A stretch of DNA of 64,000 nucleotides from Betaproteobacteria bacterium (GCA_947453725.1 CANGHH010000003.1:62001-126000), one strand, 5' to 3'; shown: positions 16,398 to 28,662, counted from the first letter of the stretch. The notes: generated by a model from the sequence alone, not told the origin. Translations and numbers: made by a program.

Positions 16398-17279
16398 ATG
16401 GACTTCACTACTTTTCTGATCCAGTGCCTGAACAGCCTGCAGTACGGCCTGCTGCTGTTCCTGGTGGCGTCGGGGCTGACCCTGATCTTCGGGATCATGG
16501 GCGTCATCAACCTCGCGCACGGCAGCTTCTACATGATCGGTGCCTACATGGCCTACGCGCTGGCGCCGGTGGTGGCCAGCACCTTCGGCGGCGGCTTTTT
16601 CGCGGTGCTGCTGGTGGGCGTGGTGCTGGCGGTGCTGCTGGGCTATGGGCTCGAATGGGCCTTCTTCAGTTTTCTCTACCAGCGCGAACACCTGCAGCAG
16701 GTGCTGATGACCTACGGGCTGATCCTGGTCTTCGAAGAACTGCGCAGCCTGCTGGTCGGTGACGACGTGCATGGCGTGCCTGCGCCGCCGCTGCTGGCTG
16801 GCAGCATCGCCTTGGGCGACACGATGAGCTACCCCGTCTACCGCCTCTTCGTCAGCGGCGTCTGCCTGGTGCTGGCCTTCGGCATGTACCTCGTCTTTGC
16901 CCGGACGCGGCTCGGCATGATGATCCGTGCCGGCGCCAGCAACCGCGAGATGCTGCAGAGCCTGGGCATCGACGTGGCCTTCCTCTACCGCGTGGTCTTC
17001 GCCGCCGGCATGGCCATCGCGGTGCTGGCCGGCATGGTCGCCGCGCCGGTGTCCTCGGTCTACCCGGGGATGGGCAACACGGTGCTGATCATCTGCTTCG
17101 TGGTCGTCGTCATCGGCGGCATCGGTTCGGTGCGCGGTGCCTTGCTGGCGGCCCTGCTGATCGGCGTGGTGGACACCTTCGGCAAGGTGCTGCTGCCGCA
17201 GGCGGCGGGCGTGCTGGTCTACGTGCTGATGGCGCTGATCCTGCTCTGGAAACCCAGCGGCCTGTTCAAGGTCGCCTGA
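16398..17279 (+). CDS. ABC transporter permease, LivH family (benzoate-type importer)
   Basis: 293 residues, about eight hydrophobic helices, starting MDFTTFLIQCLNSLQYGLLLF and containing the LivH hallmarks LIFGIMGVINLAHGSFYMIGAY and VVVIGGIGSVRGALLAALLIG. One half of the inner-membrane channel of the importer whose binding protein is encoded just upstream. The LivM-family partner starts 2 nt after the stop. Specificity for benzoate is inferred only from its place in the box cluster. Confidence 0.92.
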   Translation: MDFTTFLIQCLNSLQYGLLLFLVASGLTLIFGIMGVINLAHGSFYMIGAYMAYALAPVVASTFGGGFFAVLLVGVVLAVLLGYGLEWAFFSFLYQREHLQQVLMTYGLILVFEELRSLLVGDDVHGVPAPPLLAGSIALGDTMSYPVYRLFVSGVCLVLAFGMYLVFARTRLGMMIRAGASNREMLQSLGIDVAFLYRVVFAAGMAIAVLAGMVAAPVSSVYPGMGNTVLIICFVVVVIGGIGSVRGALLAALLIGVVDTFGKVLLPQAAGVLVYVLMALILLWKPSGLFKVA

Positions 17280-17281
17280 CG

Positions 17282-18274
17282 ATGTTCTCGATGAAGCCCG
17301 AGATTTCGAAGTTCGTTTTCGTGCTGATCGCCTTCAAGGCGCTGGCGCTCTACCCGTTGATCGCCGGTGCCTTCGGCATCGACTTCGTCACCAAGATCAT
17401 GGTCTATGCGATCTTCGCGCTGAGCCTGGAGCTGTTGGTCGGCAGCACCGGCCTGATCTGCTTCGGCCAGGCCGCCTTCTTAGGCATCGGCGCCTACGCA
17501 GCGGTCCTGCTGACGCCGCTGGTCGGCCCGGCCGACGGACCCGCCCCGCTGGCGCTGCTGCTGCCGCTGTGCGCGCTGGCCGCCGCGGTCTTCGCGCTGG
17601 CCGTTGGCGCGCTGTCGCTGCGCACCCAGGGCGTCTACTTCATCATGGTCACGCTGGCCTTCTCGCAGATGGCTTACTACCTCGCGCACGACACGCCGCT
17701 GGGCGGCGGCAGCGACGGCATCTACCTGAACAGCAAGCCGGTGCTCGGCTGGATGGGGTCGGTGCTGGTCGACCTCGACAAGCCGCGGGCGCTCTACTAC
17801 TTCACGCTGGTCTGCCTGCTGCTGGTTTTCGTCCAGCTGGCGCTGCTGCTGCGCTCGCGTTTCGGCCGCGCGCTGGCTGGCATCAAGGCCAACGAACAGC
17901 GCATGCGCGCGGTCGGCTTCTCGACCTACCCCTACAAGTTGGCGGCCTTCACCGTCTCGGGCGGTATCGCCGGGTTGGCGGGTTTCCTGTTCGCGGTGAA
18001 GGATGGCTACGTCAACCCCGAGCTCTTCAGCTGGCACTTCAGCGGCGCGGTCCTGATCATGATCATCCTGGGCGGCCTGGGCCATTTGCGTGGCGCGCTG
18101 ATCGGCGCTTTCGCCTTCGCGCTGCTGCAGGAATTCTTCAAGTCCGAAGCCGTCTTTGGCGCCTTCGCCAAGCATTGGCAGCTGGGGCTGGGGTTGGCCA
18201 TCATCGCCAGCGTGGCGCTGCTGCCGCGCGGCCTGGTGGGCTTGCCGCAGCGCTGGCGGGACCGCCTGTCATGA
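17282..18274 (+). CDS. ABC transporter permease, LivM family (benzoate-type importer)
   Basis: 330 residues with about nine hydrophobic helices. LivM-type motifs: LSLELLVGSTGLICFGQAAFLGIGAY, the cytoplasmic coupling segment GRALAGIKANEQRMRAVGFSTYPYKL, and MIILGGLGHLRGALIGAF. Partner of the preceding LivH-family permease. The stop overlaps the ATPase start (ATGA). Confidence 0.92.
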   Translation: MFSMKPEISKFVFVLIAFKALALYPLIAGAFGIDFVTKIMVYAIFALSLELLVGSTGLICFGQAAFLGIGAYAAVLLTPLVGPADGPAPLALLLPLCALAAAVFALAVGALSLRTQGVYFIMVTLAFSQMAYYLAHDTPLGGGSDGIYLNSKPVLGWMGSVLVDLDKPRALYYFTLVCLLLVFVQLALLLRSRFGRALAGIKANEQRMRAVGFSTYPYKLAAFTVSGGIAGLAGFLFAVKDGYVNPELFSWHFSGAVLIMIILGGLGHLRGALIGAFAFALLQEFFKSEAVFGAFAKHWQLGLGLAIIASVALLPRGLVGLPQRWRDRLS

Positions 18275-19050
18275 GCGGCGCCGAGATCCTGCTGCGCGGT
18301 GACCAACTGACCCGCCGCTGGGGCGGCCTGGTCGCTGTCGACCGCGTGTCCATCGCCATTGCCCGCGGCAGCGTGCACGCCGTCATCGGCACCAACGGCG
18401 CGGGCAAGTCCACCTTGATCAACCTGCTGTCGGGCGAACTGCCGCCGTCCAGCGGCAGCGTCGAACTGCTCGGCCAGGACATCACCGCCTGGAGCCAGCC
18501 GCAGCGCGCCCGCGCCGGCCTGGGCCGCAGCTACCAGCGCAACACCATCTTCCCGGCCTTCACGGTCCTCGAGAACTGCCGGCTGGCCGCCCAGGCGCGC
18601 ACGCAGCGGCCCTGGGCCTGGTGGCAAAGCGCTCAGCACTGCACGGCCAGCACCCCGGCCGCCCGCGACGCCGCGGAGCGCGCGGGCCTCGGCCCGCTGC
18701 TGGACCGCACGGCCGGCCTGCTGTCGCACGGCCAGAAGCGCCAGCTGGAAATCGCGATGTGCCTGGCCACCGCGCCGCAGGTGCTGCTGCTCGATGAACC
18801 GCTGGCCGGCATGGGCGCCGAAGAAACCGAACGCATGCTGGCGCTGCTGGAGCAACTGCGCGAAGGCCACGCCATCCTGCTGGTCGAACACGACATGGAC
18901 GCCGTCTTCCGCATCGCCGATCGCATCACGGTGATGGTCAACGGCACCGTCATCGCCTGCGATACGCCGGCGGCCGTGCGTTCCAGCCCGGCGGTGCAGG
19001 CGGCCTATCTCGGTGACGGCGACATCGAAGGGCAGGGCGCGCATGGCTGA
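18271..19050 (+). CDS. ABC transporter ATPase, LivG family (benzoate-type importer)
   Basis: 259 residues with Walker A GTNGAGKST, signature LSHGQKRQLEIAM (LSHGQ in place of the standard LSGGQ, usual for LivG), Walker B LLLDEPLAGMG and switch histidine in LVEHDMD. A tryptophan-rich insertion (RPWAWWQS) lies in the helical domain. Start overlaps the LivM stop by 4 nt; its own end overlaps the next ATPase gene by 8 nt. Confidence 0.92.
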   Translation: MSGAEILLRGDQLTRRWGGLVAVDRVSIAIARGSVHAVIGTNGAGKSTLINLLSGELPPSSGSVELLGQDITAWSQPQRARAGLGRSYQRNTIFPAFTVLENCRLAAQARTQRPWAWWQSAQHCTASTPAARDAAERAGLGPLLDRTAGLLSHGQKRQLEIAMCLATAPQVLLLDEPLAGMGAEETERMLALLEQLREGHAILLVEHDMDAVFRIADRITVMVNGTVIACDTPAAVRSSPAVQAAYLGDGDIEGQGAHG

Positions 19051-19753
19051 GCTGATCCTCGATGCCCGCGGCGTCCACGCCTGGTACGGCAGCAGCCATG
19101 TGCTGCACGGTGTCGACCTGCAGATCGCGCGCGGCGAAACCGTCGGCCTGCTGGGCCGCAACGGCATGGGCAAGAGCACGCTGATCCGCACGCTGCTGGG
19201 CCATGTCGCGCAGCGCGACGGCGCCATCTTCGTCGACGGCCACGATGTCTCGAAAGCCGCGCCGCACCGGGTGGCGCGCCTGGGCGTGGCCTATGTGCCC
19301 GAAGGCCGCGGCGTCTTCCCCAACCTGACGGTGCGCGAGAACCTGGTGATGGCCGCCCGCCCTGCCCGGGACGGCCGCAGCGACTGGTCCTGTGCGCGCG
19401 TGCTGGCCACCTTCCCGCGCCTGCAGGAACGCATCCACAACCTGGGCGCTGCCTTGTCGGGCGGCGAGCAGCAGATGCTGTCGATCGCCCGCGCGCTGAT
19501 GACCCACCCCGACCTGCTGATCCTCGACGAGGCCACCGAGGGCCTGGCGCCGCTGATCGTGGCCGAGATCTGGCGCGTCATCGCGCAGATCCGCGCCGCC
19601 GGTATCGCCACGCTGATCGTCGACCGCGACTTCCGCCGCGTGCTGGCGCACTGCGACCGCGCGCTGGTGCTGCAGAAGGGGCAGGCGGTGCTCAGCGGCG
19701 ACGCGCAGGACCTGCGCGACAGCCCGCAGTTGCCGGCGCTGCTCGGGGTCTGA
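19043..19753 (+). CDS. ABC transporter ATPase, LivF family (benzoate-type importer)
   Basis: 236 residues: Walker [10 protein letters not shown], the LivF-like [17 protein letters not shown], signature LSGGEQQM, Walker [14 protein letters not shown]. Where LivF proteins usually have LVEQN after the last strand, this one has LIVDRDF, so both the Glu and the Gln of that motif are changed; the Walker B carboxylate is intact (DEA). It would pair with the LivG-like ATPase as the asymmetric motor. Last gene of the 11164-19753 operon. Confidence 0.91.
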   Translation: MAELILDARGVHAWYGSSHVLHGVDLQIARGETVGLLGRNGMGKSTLIRTLLGHVAQRDGAIFVDGHDVSKAAPHRVARLGVAYVPEGRGVFPNLTVRENLVMAARPARDGRSDWSCARVLATFPRLQERIHNLGAALSGGEQQMLSIARALMTHPDLLILDEATEGLAPLIVAEIWRVIAQIRAAGIATLIVDRDFRRVLAHCDRALVLQKGQAVLSGDAQDLRDSPQLPALLGV

Positions 19754-19946
19754 CCAGGGGCCTGGGCGCGAGCCTGAGCCGGGAACTGACCGGATCGGCG
19801 CCGCGCGACGGCGTTTTGATCTCGCGCAAGTCGACTGCAGTTGCTGCGGCCGGCGGCGAACAAGGGGGGGCTACAGTGGCGGCGCGCGGCAGTGGCCTGG
19901 CCTTGCCATCCGGCATCGGTCGCTCCGCATTCCTCGAGGTGTCCGC

Positions 19947-23039
<3,093 letters not shown>

Positions 23040-23060
23040 GCCAGCCGGCCGCTCAAGGCC

Positions 23061-24161
23061 TCATTCCATCAGCGCCACGGTCTTGACCTGCGCCCAGACG
23101 GCCAGGCCCGGTGCCAGCCCCAGCGCTTGGGCCGAGCGCCGCGTCAGCCGCGCCACCAGCGGCACGCTGCCGCCCAGGCCAGCGCCCGGGCTGGCGATCC
23201 GAACGCGGACCAGCGCCAGGCCGGGGTGGCTGTCGCCGGCGATGGCTTCCACCGTGCACGGCAGCTGGTTGCCGATGCTGGTGCCGGTCTGTGGCGCGCG
23301 GGTCAGGCTGACGTCGCGCGCGAGCACGCGCAGGCGCACGCGCCGGCCCACCGCCAGGCCGGCGTCGCGCGCCCACAGGCCGCAGCCCGTGCCGTCGACG
23401 TCCAGCCGCGCCAGGTGCCAGACCGCATCGCGTTCGCCGACCACGCCGTCGAGCACCACGCCGGCGTCTTCACCGAGCGACTGCGGCAGGTCGATGCGTG
23501 CCAGCACCTCGGCCAGCGGGCCCTGCGCGACGGCGCGACCCTGCTCCAGCAGCACCAGGTGGTCAGCCAGCCGCGCGACCTCGGTGATGGCGTGGCTGAC
23601 GTAGACGATGGGGATGGCCAGTGCCGCGTTCAGCCCTTCCAGGTAGGGCAGGATCTCGGCCTTGCGCGCGGCGTCCAGCGCGGCCAGCGGTTCGTCCATC
23701 AGCAGCAGCTGCGGGCTGGTCACCAGCGCGCGGGCGATGGCCACCCGCTGGCGCTCGCCGCCCGACAAGGCGCCGCTGCGGCGGCCCAGCAGCGGCGCGA
23801 TGCCGAGCAGCTCCACGGCCTGCTCCAGCGCGATGCGGCGTTGCGCCGCGGGCGTGCGGCGCAGGCCGTAATCGAGGTTGCCCTGCACGTTCAGGTGCGG
23901 GAACAGCGCGGCTTCCTGCGTCACATAGGCCAGCTGCCGGCGGTGGGTGGGCAGGAAGACGCGGCGGCTGTCGTCCTGCCAGACCGCATCGCCCAGCGCG
24001 ACACGGCCGGCCGCTCGCTCCAGCCCGGCCACCGCGCGAAGCACGCTGGTCTTGCCGCAGCCCGAGGGGCCGAACAGCGCCGTCACGCCGCGCGCCGGCA
24101 GCTGCATCGACAGGTCCAGCGTGAACGCCGCGCGCGGCAGGCGCAATTGCAGGTCGATCAT
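23061..24161 (-). CDS. modC: molybdate ABC transporter ATPase ModC
   Basis: 366 residues. Walker A GPSGCGKT (31-38), signature [15 protein letters not shown], Walker B LLLMDEPLAALD, switch His in YVSHAITEV, then a C-terminal MOBE/TOBE oxyanion-sensing domain (about 295-366). The length and the N-terminus (MIDLQLRLPRAAFTLD) match ModC. It drives molybdate uptake together with ModB and ModA. The ATG overlaps the modB stop by 4 nt. Converges on the histidine kinase gene with a 21-nt gap. Confidence 0.93.
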   Translation of the reverse strand: MIDLQLRLPRAAFTLDLSMQLPARGVTALFGPSGCGKTSVLRAVAGLERAAGRVALGDAVWQDDSRRVFLPTHRRQLAYVTQEAALFPHLNVQGNLDYGLRRTPAAQRRIALEQAVELLGIAPLLGRRSGALSGGERQRVAIARALVTSPQLLLMDEPLAALDAARKAEILPYLEGLNAALAIPIVYVSHAITEVARLADHLVLLEQGRAVAQGPLAEVLARIDLPQSLGEDAGVVLDGVVGERDAVWHLARLDVDGTGCGLWARDAGLAVGRRVRLRVLARDVSLTRAPQTGTSIGNQLPCTVEAIAGDSHPGLALVRVRIASPGAGLGGSVPLVARLTRRSAQALGLAPGLAVWAQVKTVALME

Positions 24162-24853
24162 GGCCGCGCGGCGCTGCCGTTCGCGCCGTCGCGCGCGGGC
24201 CGGTTCACCGCGTACAGGGCAACCAGCACCAGCAGCGCGAAGACCACCATGGCGGCGGCCAGCCGGTGCGCGGCGGCGAACTCGGACGCCTCGACGTGGT
24301 CGTAGAGCGCCACCGCCAGCACCCGCGTGGCGCCCGGGATGTTGCCGCCGATCATCAGCACCACGCCGAATTCACCCACCGTGTGCGCGAAGCCCAGCAC
24401 CGTGGCCGTCACCAGCCCGGGCCGGGCCAGCGGCAGCGCGACCGTGAAGAAGCGGTCCCAGGGCCCGGCGCGCAGCGTGGCGGCGGCTTCCAGCGTGCTT
24501 TCCGGGATGGCCTCGAAAGCCTGCTGCAGCGGCTGCACGACGAAAGGCAGCGACACCAGCACCGAGGCCACGACCAGCCCGCCGAAGGTGAAAGGCAGCC
24601 GCCCGAGACCCAGGGCCTGCGTGAACTGGCCCACCGCGCCCTGCGGCCCCATCAGCAGCAGCAGGTAGAAACCCAGCACCGTCGGCGGCAGCACCAGCGG
24701 CATCGCGACCAGGGCCGAGCCCAGCGGCTTCCACACCGAGCGCGAGCGGGCCAGCCACCAGGCCAGCGGCGTGCCCAGCAGTAGCAGCAGTGCGGTCGCG
24801 GTGGCGGCCAGCGTGGCCGTCAGGCGGATGGCCATCCACTCGTCGGCGCTCAT
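24158..24853 (-). CDS. modB: molybdate ABC transporter permease ModB
   Basis: 231 residues, about five to six hydrophobic helices, with the ModB hallmarks LGTPLAWWLARS, PLVLPPTVLGFYLLL and the coupling motif EAAATLRAGPWDRFFTVALPLARPG. Inner-membrane channel for molybdate. 10 nt after modA; overlaps modC. Confidence 0.94.
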   Translation of the reverse strand: MSADEWMAIRLTATLAATATALLLLLGTPLAWWLARSRSVWKPLGSALVAMPLVLPPTVLGFYLLLLMGPQGAVGQFTQALGLGRLPFTFGGLVVASVLVSLPFVVQPLQQAFEAIPESTLEAAATLRAGPWDRFFTVALPLARPGLVTATVLGFAHTVGEFGVVLMIGGNIPGATRVLAVALYDHVEASEFAAAHRLAAAMVVFALLVLVALYAVNRPARDGANGSAARP

Positions 24854-24863
24854 GCCGGCGCTG

Positions 24864-25625
24864 TCACTTCGCTGCGGCAGCGTGGCCGTAGCCGTAGACC
24901 TGGATCACGGCCTTGGCCGGTTCGGTCTTCAGCCAGGCCAGCAGCGCACTGGCCGCCGGGTTGGTGGCGCCGGCCTTCAGCAGCACGGCGTTCTGGCGGA
25001 TTTCGCCGTACAGCGCCGGCGGCACCAGCCAGTAGGAGCCGCCGGCCGGCTTGCCCGGTACCAGCAGCTGCGACAGCGCGACGAAGCCCAGTTCGGCGTT
25101 GCCGGTGGCCACGAACTGGTAGGCCTGGGCGATGGTCTCGGCGGTGACCAGCCTGGGCGCCAGCGGCTCGGCGAGGCCGCGCGCCTTCAGCACTTCCAGG
25201 GCGGCCCGGCCGTAGGGGGCGAGCTTGGGGTTGGCCACGGCCAGGTGGCTGAACTTGCCCGCCGCCAGTACCGCGCCCTGGCCATCGACATAGCCCGGCT
25301 GGGCGCTCCACAAGGCCAGCTTGCCGATGGCGTAGGTGAAGTTGCTGCCGGTCACCGCCAGCCCTTCCTTCACCAGCCGGGCCGGGGTTTCGTCGTCGGC
25401 GGCGATCAGCACTTCGAAAGGCGCGCCGGCTGCGATCTGCTGGTGGAACTTGCCGGTGGCGCCCACCACCACCTTCAGCCGGTGGCCGGTGGCGGCGCTG
25501 AAGCCTTCGGCGATCTGCGCCAGCGGGGCCGCGAAATTGGCGGCCACGGCCACCTGCACCTCGGCGGCTTGCAGGGGGGAGGCGCAGGCCGCGGTGGCGG
25601 CGAGCAGCAGGGTGCGGCAATTCAT
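24864..25625 (-). CDS. modA: molybdate ABC transporter substrate-binding protein ModA
   Basis: 253 residues with a signal peptide (1-20, cleavage after LQA) and the ModA fold: VQVAVAANFAAPLAQIAEGF, the ligand loop GATGKFHQQIAAGAPFEVLIAADDETPARL, and YAIGKLALWS. Periplasmic molybdate/tungstate-binding protein. Located 81 nt after the ModA-like gene 25707-26399 on the same strand. No molybdenum-cofactor riboswitch or clear ModE site was recognised in that gap. Confidence 0.93.
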   Translation of the reverse strand: MNCRTLLLAATAACASPLQAAEVQVAVAANFAAPLAQIAEGFSAATGHRLKVVVGATGKFHQQIAAGAPFEVLIAADDETPARLVKEGLAVTGSNFTYAIGKLALWSAQPGYVDGQGAVLAAGKFSHLAVANPKLAPYGRAALEVLKARGLAEPLAPRLVTAETIAQAYQFVATGNAELGFVALSQLLVPGKPAGGSYWLVPPALYGEIRQNAVLLKAGATNPAASALLAWLKTEPAKAVIQVYGYGHAAAAK

Positions 25626-25706
25626 CCAGGGACCTCGGCAATGGGGGCGCGCAGCCCCTCGGCGTGTCGCGACGGCGCCGACTTTACGCCCCGGGCTTGC
25701 GTGCAG

Positions 25707-26399
25707 CTAGCGCCCTGACGCGACCATGCCGTGCTGCAACTTCAGCGCGGCCACCTCGGGCGAGGCGAAGAAAGCCAGCAACGCGCGCACCGCTTCGGGC
25801 TGCTGGCTGCGGCTGGCGATGCCGGCCGAGAAGGTCGTCGTGATCTGGATTTCAGGCGGCAGCGGGCCGACGACGGTGATGCCCGTTAGCGGCATCAATT
25901 CGCTGAGCTGCTGGAAGCCCAGATCGACCTCGCCGCGCGCCACCAGCGTGCCGACCGGGATGCCGGGTGGCGCGGTGACGAGGCGGTCGGCGATCTGCCC
26001 GGCGATGCCCCAACGTTCGAACAACTTCGCCAGTTGTACACCGCTGGGGCCGGTCGAGTAGGCCAGCCGCGGCGCCGCCAGCACGGCGGCCTTGACCGCC
26101 GCTTCGCTGCCGATATCGGGCGCCACGGCGCCGGCCCGCACCGCGACCGCGACACCGGAATCGACGACATCGACGCAGCTGCCGGGCACGATGTGGCCGG
26201 CCGCGGTGAGCTCGTCGATGGCGTTGGACGCCAGCACCACGACGTCGAAGACCTCGCCGGCCTGGACGCGCTTGGCGGCATCGACGCCACCCACCGAGAC
26301 CACGTTCACCGCCACACCGGTCTGCGCCGTGTAGCGCGCCACCAGGGCGGCCAGCAGCAGTTTGGTGGCCATCGAAGAGATCAACTGGAGGGTCAGCAT
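25707..26399 (-). CDS. ModA-like substrate-binding protein lacking a signal peptide
   Basis: 230 residues with the type II binding-protein fold of the molybdate family (VVSVGGVDAAKRVQAGEVFDVVVLAS; APRLAYSTGPSGVQL; GTLVARGEVDLGFQQLSELMP). The best start, ATG at 26399, gives MLTLQLISSMATKLLLAALV, whose hydrophobic stretch is part of the fold rather than a signal sequence; the longer open frame adds a low-complexity tail with no signal either. It may thus be cytoplasmic or use a non-canonical route. It leads a likely operon with modABC and is divergent from chrA over an 82-nt gap holding a perfect palindrome. Ligand unknown; an oxyanion is a reasonable guess. Confidence 0.8.
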   Translation of the reverse strand: MLTLQLISSMATKLLLAALVARYTAQTGVAVNVVSVGGVDAAKRVQAGEVFDVVVLASNAIDELTAAGHIVPGSCVDVVDSGVAVAVRAGAVAPDIGSEAAVKAAVLAAPRLAYSTGPSGVQLAKLFERWGIAGQIADRLVTAPPGIPVGTLVARGEVDLGFQQLSELMPLTGITVVGPLPPEIQITTTFSAGIASRSQQPEAVRALLAFFASPEVAALKLQHGMVASGR

Positions 26400-26418
26400 G
26401 GGTCGGCGCGGGTGCAAG

Positions 26419-26435
26419 GAATGGGGTCCCCATTC
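26419..26435. promoter_or_regulatory. perfect 17-bp palindrome between the ModA-like gene and chrA
   Basis: GAATGGGG-T-CCCCATTC, eight-base arms around one central base, with no mismatch. It lies 19 nt before the ATG of the minus-strand ModA-like gene and 46 nt before the ATG of chrA, in the only intergenic space they share. It has the form of an operator for a dimeric regulator acting on both genes; no regulator gene is adjacent. Confidence 0.6.
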
Positions 26436-26481
26436 TGGCTTGTCGCGGCGCCTGCGCGAGGGCTGTGACACAGTCGCCGGG

Positions 26482-27864
26482 ATGAGCCACGAACCCACCG
26501 CGACCGCGACCCCGACCGAGCGCGCGACCGAACCGGTCGCCGCCCCTGCGGCCGTCACGCTGCGCGTGGCCTTCGCCTTCTGGCTCAAGCTGGGCTTCGT
26601 CAGCTTCGGCGGCCCGGCCGGGCAGATTGCGCTGATGCACGGCGAACTGGTCGAACGCCGCCGCTGGATCAGCGAGCGCCGCTTCCTGCACGCGCTGAAC
26701 TACTGCATGGTGCTGCCCGGGCCCGAGGCGCAGCAGCTCGCCACCTACATCGGCTGGCTGATGCACCGCACGGGGGGCGGCATCATCGCCGGCGGGCTCT
26801 TCGTGCTGCCCTCGCTGCTGATCCTGATCGGCCTGTCGTGGGTCTACATGGCCTGGGGGCAGGTGCCGGCCGTGGCCGGGCTGCTCTACGGCATCAAGCC
26901 GGCGGTGACGGCCATCGTCGTCGCGGCGGCCTGGCGCATCGGCACGCGGGCGCTGAAGAACGCGGCGCTGTGGGGCATCGCGCTGGCGGCCTTCATGGCC
27001 CTCTTCGCGCTGAAGCTGCCCTTTCCGCTGATCGTGCTGGGTGCCGGCCTGATCGGCATGGCCGGCGGCCGCTGGTGGCCGCAGCGCTTCGCGTTGGGCG
27101 GCGGGCATGGCGCGGCGCCAGCATCGCAGGGCCCTGCCGTCATCGACGACGACACCCCCACGCCCGAACACGCGCGTTTCGGCTGGCCGCGCTTCGCCCG
27201 CGTGCTGGTGGTGTTCGGGGCGATCTGGGCCGCGGCGCTGGGTGCGCTGGTGGCGCTGTGGGGCTGGCCCGGCGTCTACACGCAGATGGCCTGGTTTTTC
27301 ACCAAGGCCGCGCTGCTGACCTTCGGCGGCGCCTATGCCGTGCTGCCCTATGTGTACCAGGGCGCGGTGGAACAGGCGCACTGGCTGACGGCCGCGCAGA
27401 TGATCGACGGCCTGGCCCTGGGCGAAACCACGCCCGGGCCACTGATCATGGTGGTGGCTTTTGTCGGCTATGTCGGCGGCTGGACGAAGGCGGTGCTGGG
27501 CCCTGACGCGCTGCCGCTGGCCGGCGCGCTGGCGGCGTGCATCGTCACCTTCTTCACCTTCCTGCCGTCCTTCCTGTTCATCCTGCTGGGCGGGCCCTTC
27601 ATCGAGACCACGCACGGCCAGTTGAAGTTCACCGCGCCGCTGACGGCGATCACCGCGGCGGTGGTCGGCGTCATCGTCAACCTGGCCGTGTTCTTCGCCA
27701 TCCACGTGCTGTGGCCGCAGGGCTTGGCCGGGGCCTTCGACGCGGTGGCGGCCCTCATCGGCATCGCCGCCGGCCTGGCGCTGATGCGCTACAAGGTCAG
27801 CGTGATGGCGGTGGTGGCGGCCTGCGCGGCGCTGGGGCTGCTGCTGGCGCTGTTGCGATCCTGA
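26482..27864 (+). CDS. chrA: chromate transporter ChrA family protein
   Basis: 460 residues, long-chain (two-domain) ChrA with about ten hydrophobic helices. Each half carries the family motif: FVSFGGPAGQIALMH and LLTFGGAYAVLPYVYQ; also LPGPEAQQLATYIGW and ALGETTPGPLIMVVAFVGY. ChrA proteins export chromate from the cytoplasm by the proton gradient. The start is ATG 26482, chosen because the upstream open frame crosses the palindrome. Divergent from the ModA-like gene, itself of an oxyanion-binding family, so shared control by an oxyanion is plausible. Confidence 0.92.
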   Translation: MSHEPTATATPTERATEPVAAPAAVTLRVAFAFWLKLGFVSFGGPAGQIALMHGELVERRRWISERRFLHALNYCMVLPGPEAQQLATYIGWLMHRTGGGIIAGGLFVLPSLLILIGLSWVYMAWGQVPAVAGLLYGIKPAVTAIVVAAAWRIGTRALKNAALWGIALAAFMALFALKLPFPLIVLGAGLIGMAGGRWWPQRFALGGGHGAAPASQGPAVIDDDTPTPEHARFGWPRFARVLVVFGAIWAAALGALVALWGWPGVYTQMAWFFTKAALLTFGGAYAVLPYVYQGAVEQAHWLTAAQMIDGLALGETTPGPLIMVVAFVGYVGGWTKAVLGPDALPLAGALAACIVTFFTFLPSFLFILLGGPFIETTHGQLKFTAPLTAITAAVVGVIVNLAVFFAIHVLWPQGLAGAFDAVAALIGIAAGLALMRYKVSVMAVVAACAALGLLLALLRS

Positions 27865-27890
27865 GCCGCGGTCCTGAACCGTGGTCTCGA

Positions 27891-28661
27891 CTAGCGGCCG
27901 GCCGTCGCCGCCCGCTGGGCGCCCAGGTAGGTCTCGATGACGCGCGGGTCCACCGCCAGCTCGGCGGCCGGGCCCTGCAACACCAGGTCGCCGGTTTCCA
28001 GCACATAGCCGTAGTCGGCCACTTCCAGCGCGGCGCGGGCGTTCTGCTCGACCAGCAGGATGCTGACGCCGGTGCTGCGCAGCGCCGTGATGATGCGGAA
28101 GATGTCGCGCACGATCAGCGGCGCCAGACCCAGGCTGGGTTCGTCCAGCATCAGCAGCCGCGGCTGGCCCATCAGCGCGCGGGCGATGGCCAGCATCTGG
28201 CGTTCACCGCCGCTCAGCGTGCCGGCCAGTTGGCGGCGGCGTTCCTTCAGCCGCGGAAAAAGCGCATAGGCTTTCTCGATGCCGTCACGCCATTGCGGCA
28301 TGCGCTGCTTCAAGGGCCGCCAGCCGCCCAGCACCAGGTTGTCCTCGACGCTCATCGTCCCGAAGAGCTCGCGCTTTTCGGGCACCAGCGCCATGCCGCG
28401 CATCACGCGTTCTTCCAGCGTCAGGTGCGCCAGGTCGTGGCCGTGGAAACGCAGGCCGCCGCCGTCTTTGCCCGCCCCCGGGAAGGTGGCCGGCAACAGC
28501 CCCATCAAGGCGCCCAGCAAGGTCGACTTGCCCGCGCCGTTGGGGCCGATGACGGTGACCACCTGGCCTTGGTTCAGGGTCAAGTCCAGGCCGCGCAACA
28601 CTTCGGCCTTGCCGTAACCGGCGTGCAGGCCCTTGACGTCGAGCAGGGTGTCAGCCGCCAT
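27891..28661 (-). CDS. ABC transporter ATPase, LivF family (second Liv system)
   Basis: 256 residues. Walker A GPNGAGKST, LivF hallmark LVPEKRELFGTMSVEDNLVLG, signature LSGGERQM, Walker B LMLDEPSLGLAP and the standard LLVEQNAR. An insertion near PATFPGAGKDGG widens the region after Walker A. Last gene of the aryl-CoA/importer operon that begins at 37079; 1 nt after the fused LivM-LivG gene. Converges on chrA. Confidence 0.93.
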   Translation of the reverse strand: MAADTLLDVKGLHAGYGKAEVLRGLDLTLNQGQVVTVIGPNGAGKSTLLGALMGLLPATFPGAGKDGGGLRFHGHDLAHLTLEERVMRGMALVPEKRELFGTMSVEDNLVLGGWRPLKQRMPQWRDGIEKAYALFPRLKERRRQLAGTLSGGERQMLAIARALMGQPRLLMLDEPSLGLAPLIVRDIFRIITALRSTGVSILLVEQNARAALEVADYGYVLETGDLVLQGPAAELAVDPRVIETYLGAQRAATAGR

Positions 28662-28662
28662 C

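Noticed and set aside
14979..16772. A 597-codon minus-strand open frame over the benzoate binding protein
   Set aside because: Antisense shadow; it also runs across the intergenic repeat and into the permease gene.
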